Positions 54,337-63,379 of a stretch of 64,000 nucleotides of DNA are shown here, piece after piece; the stretch's first letter is position 1, and every line of letters begins with the position of its first letter. The position numbers and the translations under genes were made by a program. The stretch comes from Longimonas halophila. Its GTDB lineage: Bacteria > Bacteroidota > Rhodothermia > Rhodothermales > Salinibacteraceae. The notes beneath the pieces were generated by a model, which was not told the origin of the DNA, made no database searches, and saw nothing but the letters and a program-made list of their open reading frames with translations. The stretch covers positions 62,001 to 126,000 of the forward strand of contig NZ_PDEP01000005.1 in NCBI RefSeq assembly GCF_002554705.1, written 5' to 3'.

Positions 54337-54360
54337 GGGCGAACGGGAGACCGTTCGCCC
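54337..54360. repeat. GAACGG-family hairpin, copy 3
   Basis: Arms GGGCGAACGG (54337-54346) and CCGTTCGCCC (54351-54360) are an exact 10-bp match around GAGA. Same arms as 39230-39276, without the inner CCGAAAGCATTCGG core. Confidence 0.75.
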
Positions 54361-54450
54361 CAGGAAGAGGTGTTGACACTTGGTAGACGACCCAATTCGC
54401 AGATAACCCAAGTTGGGAGACATAGCACGAGACCCTCTACTTTTTCTCCT

Positions 54451-54499
54451 GCACCCAACGGTCCCCCGTTGGATGCACGTAGGGACGCTCCTGCGTCCG
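54451..54499. repeat. Two-hairpin repeat, copy 2 (copy 1 at 26277-26328)
   Basis: Hairpin A: GCACCCAACGG (54451-54461), loop TCCC, CCGTTGGATGC (54466-54476). Hairpin B: GGACGC (54483-54488), loop TCCT, GCGTCC (54493-54498). In copy 1 hairpin A reads GCATCGACGG/CCGTCGGTGC; paired stem differences (CAACGG/CCGTTG versus GACGG/CCGTC) keep the structure. Confidence 0.7.
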
Positions 54500-54549
54500 T
54501 AGTGGATGGGCAGTGTCTATTGTTGTACGTTGCTTAACTACTGGTAAGG

Positions 54550-55452
54550 TCACGCCCCGTACACCCGTGCGGCTTCGCGATGCATGATCGCGTGCAGATC
54601 AGCCGTGGCGGCAGGGGTTTCCGCATATCCCCCTGAAAGCAGAAGCACCGCCGCCAGGTCGCGTTGATGGATCTGCTCCAGCACATAGCCATCACGCTGA
54701 TGCAGGCCCGCACGTGTGAGCGACAGGCGTCCGTAACGGTCGCCTGCCATCACATCGATGCCTGCAAGATAGAACACGAGGTCGGGTTGGGCCGCGTCGA
54801 GCACTGCGGGCAGATGTGTGGTGAGCGCCTCCATGTAGGCGGTGTCGGAGCAGCTGTCGGGCAGCGGCACATCGTGCGTGGAGGGCGGCTTTTTGAACGG
54901 GTAGTTCTTGGCGCCGTGCATTGAGAAGGTGTAGACCTCGGGCATATCGGCAAAGAACGCCGCGTTGCCATTGCCCTGATGCACATCCAGATCCACAATG
55001 CAGACGCGCTGAATCCAGCACGCTTGTTGCAGCACGCGGATGGCCACCGCCACATCGTTGAGCACACAGAAGCCCTCGCCATGACCAGGCATGGCATGGT
55101 GGGTGCCGCCCGCCAGGTTGGCCGCTACGCCGTCTTCGAGTGCCATCATAGCTGCGTTGAGGGTGCCCTGCACGGCCACCCGCGAGCGATAGACGAGCCG
55201 CTCCGACCAGGGGAGTCCCATGCGACGTTCGGCGCGGTCGGAGAGCGTGCCTGCTGCCAGTGCGTTTAGGTACTCGGCAGTATGCACATGTTGCAAGTCG
55301 GCCCAGTCGGCCTGACGCGGGGCTACGACCTTGCGGGGATGCAGCAGTCCCTCACGGAGCAGCAGGTCGTGCAGCGCCGGAAACTTGCCCATCGGAAACG
55401 GATGGCCTTCGGGCAGCGGCACGTAGTAGCCATCTTGGTAGCTAACACGCAT
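54550..55452 (-). CDS. Histone-deacetylase-like (AcuC/Aph) amidohydrolase
   Basis: Zinc hydrolase of the arginase/deacetylase fold, acting on acetylated lysines or acetyl-polyamines. ATG ending at 55452 (MRVSYQDGYYVPL) taken over the longer frame at 55503. The GGTHHAMPGHGEGFC motif has His118-His119, and Asp156 and His158 in VDLDVHQGNGNA with a later Asp (LAGIDVMAGD) hold the zinc. The family also includes AcuC and acetoin-utilisation proteins; substrate is unknown. Length (300) is typical. Downstream of a thioredoxin gene by 50 bases. Confidence 0.88.
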   Translation of the reverse strand: MRVSYQDGYYVPLPEGHPFPMGKFPALHDLLLREGLLHPRKVVAPRQADWADLQHVHTAEYLNALAAGTLSDRAERRMGLPWSERLVYRSRVAVQGTLNAAMMALEDGVAANLAGGTHHAMPGHGEGFCVLNDVAVAIRVLQQACWIQRVCIVDLDVHQGNGNAAFFADMPEVYTFSMHGAKNYPFKKPPSTHDVPLPDSCSDTAYMEALTTHLPAVLDAAQPDLVFYLAGIDVMAGDRYGRLSLTRAGLHQRDGYVLEQIHQRDLAAVLLLSGGYAETPAATADLHAIMHREAARVYGA

Positions 55453-55502
55453 TGAGCAATGAGGGGGCGTAGAGGCAGAAGAGCACAAGCACCAAGGCAA
55501 CA

Positions 55503-56018
55503 CTACTCGCCTGCGAAGGCGTCGAGCGACTCTTCGCGAAAGGCGCCGGTGCCTACGTAGCGCATGAGCAGCATGAAATCGTCGCGTTCCACCGCGCCCG
55601 GCAGCGTCCCAATGATCTCGCCCGAGGGTTCCATAAAGGCAAGCGTTGGAAAGCCGCGTGCACCTAACGTGTCCATAACTGCTGGAGCAGTCACCGACTC
55701 GCCCCGAAACTGATGGGTTTCTTCCGGGTCGTCGCCGTTTACACGCACCATCACGAAGTGCTCGTTCATGAGTTGCTGTACGTCTGCGTCGGTATACACG
55801 TCTTGCTCAATGCGCTGGCAGTAGGGGCACCAGGGCGCATACACGTACACGAAGACGAACTTATCTTCGGCAGCGGCGGCATCAAATGCATCTGCCATCG
55901 TGTACACAGGCAGCTCATCGACCCAGGCATCGGTATCGGATTGGGCGTGGCTTGGGGCAGCGAGCAGAAGCGTGGGGACCACAAGCAGAAGAAGAGGGAG
56001 GCGAAACGCAGTAGTCAT
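55503..56018 (-). CDS. Periplasmic thioredoxin-like protein (WCPYC)
   Basis: A 171-residue exported thioredoxin-fold protein. Signal peptide LPLLLLVVPTLLLAAPSHAQ. Redox motif WCPYC (Cys64, Cys67) in a YAPWCPYCQRIE context, plus the cis-proline region GARGFPTLAFMEP. Resembles the DsbD gamma/SoxW-like family DUF255-less thioredoxins (Thioredoxin_7 type). Likely keeps periplasmic proteins reduced or supports cytochrome maturation; no partner gene is adjacent. Confidence 0.86.
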   Translation of the reverse strand: MTTAFRLPLLLLVVPTLLLAAPSHAQSDTDAWVDELPVYTMADAFDAAAAEDKFVFVYVYAPWCPYCQRIEQDVYTDADVQQLMNEHFVMVRVNGDDPEETHQFRGESVTAPAVMDTLGARGFPTLAFMEPSGEIIGTLPGAVERDDFMLLMRYVGTGAFREESLDAFAGE

Positions 56019-56197
56019 GGAGCCGGAAGCATGAGGGGCAGAGCCAGTGCAGGGCCGTCGGGTTCAGAACGTCCCGTGCGTGTGGGATGGGTGGCTGCAT
56101 CGCAGGGTTCCTGTACAGGAATGGAAGCAGGTGGCATGGCGGTATCGGAATACGGGAAATGGGTACGGCCCTGTGCATCCTTTGTAACGCATGTCTC

Positions 56198-56671
56198 TTA
56201 ACGGGTACGGCGGGAGGCTGAGCGGATAGCCCGGACCACCATCCAGGCTACAGCCCCGCCAAGCCAGAGGCCCGTAAGGAGGCGCGAACTCGGCGTATTG
56301 ATCCAGAGCCCGAGCCACGGACCCAGCCAATCGACACCAGCGGGCACGATCCCAATGCCGAGCACAACCCACGGCGACGCGTGCGCTTCGAATCCTGCCG
56401 CCATCCGGGCCACGACGGCACCGGCACCAGCACCGATGTAGATACCCAGGCAACGGTCGCACACCGCGAGCGCCGTGCCAGACATGTGCATGCTCCGCTC
56501 GGGTAGTTGATGGCACACCGGAGCAAACGCCTCCATGACCACGGTCTGGGCCCAGACCGGCAGCCACGGAGGCAGAGCCGAAAGCGTTACGAGCCCCCCG
56601 GCCAGGGCTGGGATTAGTATCCAACGCCTCCCTGGCATCGGGTCAAATAATGAGGATGTGTTACGTGGCAT
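56198..56671 (-). CDS. DUF2085 membrane protein
   Basis: A 157-residue protein with four hydrophobic segments and the DUF2085 pattern: CHQLPERSMHMSGTALAVCDRCLGIYIGAG with four cysteines/histidines near residues 53-78 that could bind a metal or heme. ATG ending at 56671. Ends in a basic RSASRRTR tail, probably cytoplasmic. Function unknown. Divergent from groES. Confidence 0.82.
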   Translation of the reverse strand: MPRNTSSLFDPMPGRRWILIPALAGGLVTLSALPPWLPVWAQTVVMEAFAPVCHQLPERSMHMSGTALAVCDRCLGIYIGAGAGAVVARMAAGFEAHASPWVVLGIGIVPAGVDWLGPWLGLWINTPSSRLLTGLWLGGAVAWMVVRAIRSASRRTR

Positions 56672-56749
56672 ATCACGTATGATCTTACCTTAAAGCAACC
56701 CGGGAAAACGGAACACCCTATGGGAGGTATGGTTCAGCAGATTGGCTTG

Positions 56750-56776
56750 TTAGCACTCATCACCAGCGAGTGCTAA
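56750..56776 (+). promoter_or_regulatory. CIRCE operator (HrcA site), perfect
   Basis: TTAGCACTC (56750-56758), nine-base spacer, GAGTGCTAA (56768-56776), an exact match to the CIRCE consensus. It ends 56 bases before the groES ATG. HrcA repressor, whose gene is not in the window, should bind here and release after heat shock. Confidence 0.96.
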
Positions 56777-56832
56777 TAGCACTGAAGTGACAATTACTCG
56801 CATGTTATCCGCTCACCAAACCCAACCCCATT

Positions 56833-57123
56833 ATGGCAAAGATTCAACCGCTGGGCGACCGCGTGGTCGTCGAGCCGAAACCTGCTGAAGAAAAGACTGA
56901 CAGCGGTCTCTACATTCCAGACTCGGCCCAAGAGAAGCCGCAGAAGGGCACCGTAGTGGCCATCGGCCCCGGTCGCGTCGAGAACGGCAACAAGATTGAC
57001 CTGACCGTAGCCGAAGGCGACCAAGTGCTGTACGGCAAGTACTCGGGCACCGAAGTCACCCTTGACGGGAAAGACTTCCTCATCATGCGCGAGAGCGATA
57101 TCTTTGGCGTCGTGGAAGACTAA
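56833..57123 (+). CDS. groES: Co-chaperonin GroES
   Basis: Ten-kilodalton lid of the GroEL folding chamber. 96 residues with [14 protein letters not shown] at the start, the mobile loop [19 protein letters not shown], and the [10 protein letters not shown] end region. All canonical. First gene of the CIRCE-controlled operon; groEL follows 123 bases on. Confidence 0.98.
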   Translation: MAKIQPLGDRVVVEPKPAEEKTDSGLYIPDSAQEKPQKGTVVAIGPGRVENGNKIDLTVAEGDQVLYGKYSGTEVTLDGKDFLIMRESDIFGVVED

Positions 57124-57225
57124 GTAGACGCCGACCGCTCAACCGCAGCCGAGGCGCATTCTCGCGTATCCCGCTGCACGCCGCCGGATCTTGCAGGCGG
57201 CCCCGCACTCCCCGCATTCCCTTAA

Positions 57226-58932
<1,707 letters not shown>

Positions 58933-58972
58933 GCCCCCGTTTCGCGCACACCGCGCGAACCGACTGAACGCT

Positions 58973-59012
58973 AAGCGGCGGCTCCCCAGTTTTGGGGAGC
59001 CGCCGCTTTTTT
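58973..59012 (+). terminator. Rho-independent terminator of groESL
   Basis: AAGCGGCGGCTCCCCA (58973-58988) pairs exactly with TGGGGAGCCGCCGCTT (58993-59008), followed by four more Ts (59009-59012) on the plus strand. A 16-bp stem, the strongest in the window. Convergent radA ends 63 bases on. Confidence 0.95.
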
Positions 59013-59074
59013 GTTGGCCTGTATGACTCTATGCGCCTCGCCGCCTGTCTTCGAGAATCGACGATTGTTACATG

Positions 59075-60442
59075 CTACAGCACCGTATCCAGCGCATCCT
59101 GCAGCGTCTTGGCGCCGATTACGTCCAGGTCGTCGGGAGCGGTGGTAGAGTCCAGGTTGTTGGCAGGCACCACGGCACGGTCGAACCCGAGCTTGGCGGC
59201 TTCTTTCAGGCGCGGGCCAAGCTGGCTTACGGTGCGGATTTCGCCGCCGAGTCCGACCTCGCCAATGAGCACGGCGTTGGTATCGGTCGGTACGTCGCGG
59301 AACGAGGACACCGCCGCCACGGCTGTGCCCAGATCCACGGCAGGCTCGTTCAGCTTCACGCCGCCCGCAATGTTGATGAATACGTCGTGGTCGGAAAACG
59401 CGAGTCCGATGCGCTTTTCGAGCACGGCCAGGAGCATCTGCAAGCGCGAGTACTCAAAGCCGGTGGCGGTGCGCTGCGGCGTGCCGTACGAACTGGGGGA
59501 GACGAGAGCCTGCACCTCCACCAGAATGGGACGCGTGCCCTCCAGCGAGCAGATCACCGCCGAGCCGCTTACGCCATAGCCGCGTTCCGATAGGAAGATC
59601 TCGCTCGGATTCGGCACCTCGTGCAGCCCCGACTCGCGCATCTCAAACACGCCAATTTCGTTCGCTGCGCCAAAGCGGTTCTTCACGCTGCGCAAGATGC
59701 GAAACGCATGGTGGCGGTCGCCCTCAAAGTAGAGTACCGTATCGACCATGTGCTCCAGCACGCGCGGGCCCGCAATCGTCCCCTTTTTGGTGACGTGCCC
59801 CACCAGAAACGTCGAAAACTCGTCTTCCTTCGTCATCTTGAGGAGCGAGGCGGTGCTCTCGCGCACCTGACTTACCGAGCCGGGCGCGCTGCTCAGATCC
59901 GGACGAAAGATCGTCTGAATCGAATCGACAATGAGGAGGTCGGGCTCGCACGAGCGCACTGCCTGCCCAATGGCTTCCACGTTGGTCTCGGCCAGGAGCA
60001 GCAGCCGGTCGGTATCCACGCCCAGACGCTGTGCGCGCAGCTTCACCTGCCGCTTCGACTCCTCGCCCGTCACGTACAAAATGGTGCGCTCGGGCATAAA
60101 GCGCGCCAGCTCGGTCATAAGCGTACTCTTCCCGATGCCGGGGTCGCCTGCAATCAGGCTAAACGAGCCTTGCATAATGCCGCCGCCCATCACGCGATCA
60201 AACTCGACCATGCCCGTTTGCAGGCGTGTTTCTGGCCCCAGGGCCACCTCGGTAATGGGTTCGGGGGGATTCGACGTGCGTCCGTTAGAAGAGGAGGTCG
60301 ACTTGGGCACCCGGGCCTTGACATCAGACTCGGGTTTCTCCTCAACGAGTGTATTCCACGCGCCACATCCGGGGCATTTGCCCATCCACTTGTGGGCAGC
60401 GTGGCCGCATTCTTGACAAACGTACCGTGAAGATGATGCCAT
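59075..60442 (-). CDS. radA: DNA repair protein RadA (Sms)
   Basis: RecA-like ATPase with a Lon-like C-terminal domain that drives branch migration in recombination. ATG ending at 60442 (MASSSRYVCQECGH) chosen; the frame from 60625 adds non-matching residues. Zinc finger Cys9, Cys12, Cys23, Cys26. Walker A GDPGIGKST near 110, KNRFG near 275, and the LonC-like part with GLGGEIRTV. Length (455) is normal. Confidence 0.96.
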   Translation of the reverse strand: MASSSRYVCQECGHAAHKWMGKCPGCGAWNTLVEEKPESDVKARVPKSTSSSNGRTSNPPEPITEVALGPETRLQTGMVEFDRVMGGGIMQGSFSLIAGDPGIGKSTLMTELARFMPERTILYVTGEESKRQVKLRAQRLGVDTDRLLLLAETNVEAIGQAVRSCEPDLLIVDSIQTIFRPDLSSAPGSVSQVRESTASLLKMTKEDEFSTFLVGHVTKKGTIAGPRVLEHMVDTVLYFEGDRHHAFRILRSVKNRFGAANEIGVFEMRESGLHEVPNPSEIFLSERGYGVSGSAVICSLEGTRPILVEVQALVSPSSYGTPQRTATGFEYSRLQMLLAVLEKRIGLAFSDHDVFINIAGGVKLNEPAVDLGTAVAAVSSFRDVPTDTNAVLIGEVGLGGEIRTVSQLGPRLKEAAKLGFDRAVVPANNLDSTTAPDDLDVIGAKTLQDALDTVL

Positions 60443-60768
60443 ACGGTGTAACGAAGTGTGCGAGCAAGCCCATGAACAGCGCGTGCAGGTCCGCGAGCAT
60501 CCCCGAATGAAAGGACACCTATCCGGCTCAGCACCTGTTTGGGACCGATGGATGGTACGCTCTGCATTTAGGGGAGCCTGTCCATGCAACAGAGCAAACA
60601 GGAACCATTCTGGCACGCGTGGCATGCACCTACTGCTGTTGTGTCGACTTGTGCCGTGCTGGCGTTCCTTGTGTTTTAAGCACGGGCTTGAACGCGGGCG
60701 TTTGCGGCTTGTAGCTGACAGCTTGTAGCCAACAGCTTCGTATTCTACTCGCTGATTGCGTATTCTTG
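60443..60768. other. Intergenic region between radA and the Mla operon
   Basis: A 326-base divergent gap. A short direct repeat (GCTTGTAGC then ACAGCTTGTAGC, about 60706-60740) is the only structure seen. Should contain both promoters; no consensus box is clear. Confidence 0.45.
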
Positions 60769-61521
60769 GTGACTGACCGTCTGCTTGCCCCGCTTCATGC
60801 GATTGGGACGTACTTCATTTTAATGGGACGCGCCTTTGCATCAGTTCGCGAGGTACGCACCTATTGGACGAACTTCATCACGCAGATGGTGCGGATTGGC
60901 GTAGAGTCGATCCCGATTGTAGCGCTGGCGGCTGCCTTCACTGGGGCTGTGCTTACGGTGCAAACGGCATATCAGCTGCAGACCTCGTTCGTCCCCAACA
61001 CCATCATTGGCTCCATTGTGGTGCCATCCATGATGTTGGAACTGGCGGCGGTGATTACGGCGTTCATTTTGGCGGGGCGTGTGGGCGCACGCATTGCCGC
61101 CGAGCTGGGTACGATGCGCGTATCCGAGCAAATTGACGCGCTGGAGGTAATGGGGCTCAACTCCATCAGCTTCCTTATTCTGCCGCGCGTGCTGGCGGGG
61201 GTTGTCATGTTTCCAGCACTGTACATATTTGCGTGCCTGATTGGCATTGGTGGCGGGCTCGGCATTGCAGAAGCAGCCGGACTGCTCAGCACGACTGAGT
61301 TCATTGAAGGGGCCCGCCAGTTTTACCAGCCGTTCGACCCGTACTTTGGGCTGATCAAATCCATTACGTTTGGGTTCATTATCACCTCCATTGCCTGCTA
61401 CAAGGGCTACTACACACAGGGCGGGGCCGAGGGGGTAGGCCAGAGCACCACGGAAGCCGCTGTGCAGAGTTGCGTTTTCGTATTGCTGGCTGATCTGGCG
61501 CTGGCTGTGCTGCTTCTGTAG
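60769..61521 (+). CDS. mlaE: MlaE-type lipid ABC transporter permease
   Basis: Integral-membrane part of the Mla phospholipid transport system keeping outer-membrane lipid asymmetry. GTG at 60769 is preferred to the TTG at 60766. About five hydrophobic helices. Family motifs GRVGARIAAELGTMRVSEQIDALEVMG are unmistakable. About 250 residues is normal. Followed 82 bases on by the MlaF ATPase and the MCE protein: one operon. Confidence 0.94.
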   Translation: MTDRLLAPLHAIGTYFILMGRAFASVREVRTYWTNFITQMVRIGVESIPIVALAAAFTGAVLTVQTAYQLQTSFVPNTIIGSIVVPSMMLELAAVITAFILAGRVGARIAAELGTMRVSEQIDALEVMGLNSISFLILPRVLAGVVMFPALYIFACLIGIGGGLGIAEAAGLLSTTEFIEGARQFYQPFDPYFGLIKSITFGFIITSIACYKGYYTQGGAEGVGQSTTEAAVQSCVFVLLADLALAVLLL

Positions 61522-61603
61522 TTGGACCCGTAGCGCCTCAACAAGGCTTCCTCGCGCTTTTGCGACTCGTTTGTTGCATGTGTTCTCAGGCCCGGCATCC
61601 CGT

Positions 61604-62368
61604 ATGATTCAGATCGAACATTTGCACAAGAGCTTCGGGGACTTGGATGTGCTCGAAGATGTCTCGCTCAACATTCACGAGGGCGAAACGCTTGCGATCA
61701 TCGGGCAATCCGGTTCGGGCAAGAGCGTGCTCATGAAGCACATCGTGGGCCTGCTCTCGCCCGATAGGGGCCGTGTGCTGGTTGATGACGTAGACATCTG
61801 CTCGGTGCCGTACGAGCGCCTGCGCGAGGTGCGAAAGCATTTCGGTGTATTGTTTCAGGGCGGTGCGCTCTTCGACTCGATGACTTCAGAAGAGAACGTG
61901 GCGTTTCCGCTCGAATATTTCTCGTCGCGCTCGCCTGCCGAAATCAAAGCGCGTGTGGCCGAGTGCCTTGAACTGGTGCGCATGCCCGACGTGGGACCGA
62001 AAAAACCCGCTGAGCTTTCTGGAGGGATGCGAAAGCGCGTCGCTCTGGCCCGCGCTATTGCGCTGGAGCCCAAGTACATCTTGTACGATGAGCCGACCAG
62101 CGGGCTCGATCCTAAAACTTCCAACACCATCGACGAGCTGATTCAGCAGCTCGCTGAAGAGATGAATGTGACCAGCGTGGTGGTCACGCACGACATGCAC
62201 TCCGTCTTCAACATCGCCGATCGGGCGGCCTTTTTGTATGGCAAAAGTCTTCATTGGGTTGGACCGATTGATGCCATCCACAACCGTGACGATCCGGTGC
62301 TCGACTCATTTGTAACTGCCAGCGAGTATCACGTAGGTACGCATCCTACCGCTTCTTCCCCCTCGTAA
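61604..62368 (+). CDS. mlaF: MlaF-type ABC transporter ATPase
   Basis: ATP-binding subunit powering the Mla transporter. ATG at 61604 (MIQIEHLHKSFG) fits; the earlier frame start at 61571 does not. Walker A GQSGSGKSVLMKH, signature LSGGMRKRVALARA (with SGGM typical of MlaF), Walker B YILYDEPTSGLDP. Length 254. Its stop is 24 bases before the MCE gene ATG (62393). Confidence 0.95.
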   Translation: MIQIEHLHKSFGDLDVLEDVSLNIHEGETLAIIGQSGSGKSVLMKHIVGLLSPDRGRVLVDDVDICSVPYERLREVRKHFGVLFQGGALFDSMTSEENVAFPLEYFSSRSPAEIKARVAECLELVRMPDVGPKKPAELSGGMRKRVALARAIALEPKYILYDEPTSGLDPKTSNTIDELIQQLAEEMNVTSVVVTHDMHSVFNIADRAAFLYGKSLHWVGPIDAIHNRDDPVLDSFVTASEYHVGTHPTASSPS

Positions 62369-62392
62369 TCTGCCCATGCTCAACACGTGTTC

Positions 62393-63322
62393 ATGAACTA
62401 CAGCAACGAAGTCAAGGTCGGGCTCTCTATCGTCCTGGCCGTGGTCGTTCTCATTGTAGGCGTCCGATACTTTCAAGATCTGCCCATTCTGAGCAGTAGC
62501 TACTTGCTCACGGCCAACTTTGAAAACGTGAGTGGCCTCTCGGCAGGCAACCCGGTGCGCTTAAGCGGCGTGAACGTAGGCACGGTTGAGTCGGTGCAGT
62601 TGCAGCAAGATGAGGAAACGGTGCGTGTGCGCTTTCGCGTAAACGAGAATGTGCTGATTCCGGAGGGCTCTATGGCCGAGGTGCGCGGCTTTTCTGCGCT
62701 TGGTGGCGTACGGTTGGGGATCCGACCGGGCCCTTCCTCGAACCCACCCTTGCAGCCAGGCAGCATCATCGACACCCCCAGCGGACCGGGGCTGCTCGAC
62801 CAGCTTACGCAGCAGGGTCCTGAAATGACCTCGAAGGTGGACTCGGTGCTTGGCAACACCTCGCGGGCAACCGAGGCACTGGCTAGCCAGATGGAAGAAG
62901 GGGGCGACCTGCAGCAGACGCTGGCCTCGCTGCGCAACGTAGCCACTACGCTCGAATCAGTCTCGGGCGGCGAGGAAGAGACGCTGCGCTCGGCTATCCA
63001 AAACCTGGAGGCGCTCACTGCCGATCTCGAGGCATTCACCAGTGAAAATAGCGATTCGCTCGGCGTTACCGTGCAGCGCGTAAACCAAAACCTGACCCGC
63101 CTGGAGCAGAACCTGGCGAACCTGGAGCGCACAACAGCAGCCCTGGGCTCCTTTGCTGAGAAAATCAACAGCGGCGAGGGTACGCTGGGACGCCTCGCTA
63201 ACGATCCCAGCCTGTACAATAATCTGGACTCCACCTCGGTGCAGATGAACCGGCTGCTGCGTGATCTGCAAGAGAATCCGCAGCGCTACCTTGAGGACAT
63301 GACACTCGTGCGCATGTTTTAG
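62393..63322 (+). CDS. mlaD: MlaD-type MCE-domain protein
   Basis: Periplasmic lipid-binding subunit of the Mla transporter. ATG at 62393 (MNYSNEVKVGL) chosen over GTG 62387. One N-terminal membrane helix (LSIVLAVVVLIVGVRYF), then the MCE domain (about 38-115, FENVSGLSAGNPVRLSGVNVGTVESV) and a long coiled-coil tail with NLTRLEQNLANLERTT. Ends GEGTLGRLANDPSLYNNLD, as in Bacteroidota MlaD. 309 residues. MlaB and MlaC genes are not seen here. Confidence 0.93.
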   Translation: MNYSNEVKVGLSIVLAVVVLIVGVRYFQDLPILSSSYLLTANFENVSGLSAGNPVRLSGVNVGTVESVQLQQDEETVRVRFRVNENVLIPEGSMAEVRGFSALGGVRLGIRPGPSSNPPLQPGSIIDTPSGPGLLDQLTQQGPEMTSKVDSVLGNTSRATEALASQMEEGGDLQQTLASLRNVATTLESVSGGEEETLRSAIQNLEALTADLEAFTSENSDSLGVTVQRVNQNLTRLEQNLANLERTTAALGSFAEKINSGEGTLGRLANDPSLYNNLDSTSVQMNRLLRDLQENPQRYLEDMTLVRMF

Positions 63323-63379
63323 CCCTGCAGTGATGCGTACTATCCTCAAGGCTTCTTTCGGTATGGGCGTAGGGATGCG

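Larger units (their letters stand above)
54300..54549. repeat. Gap with three hairpins including dispersed repeats
   Basis: Holds a perfect GGGCGAACGG/CCGTTCGCCC hairpin (54337-54360, loop GAGA) and a two-hairpin element (54451-54499) matching the one at 26277-26328. Lies between convergent prmC and the HDAC-like gene; the first hairpin may also end prmC transcription. Confidence 0.75.
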
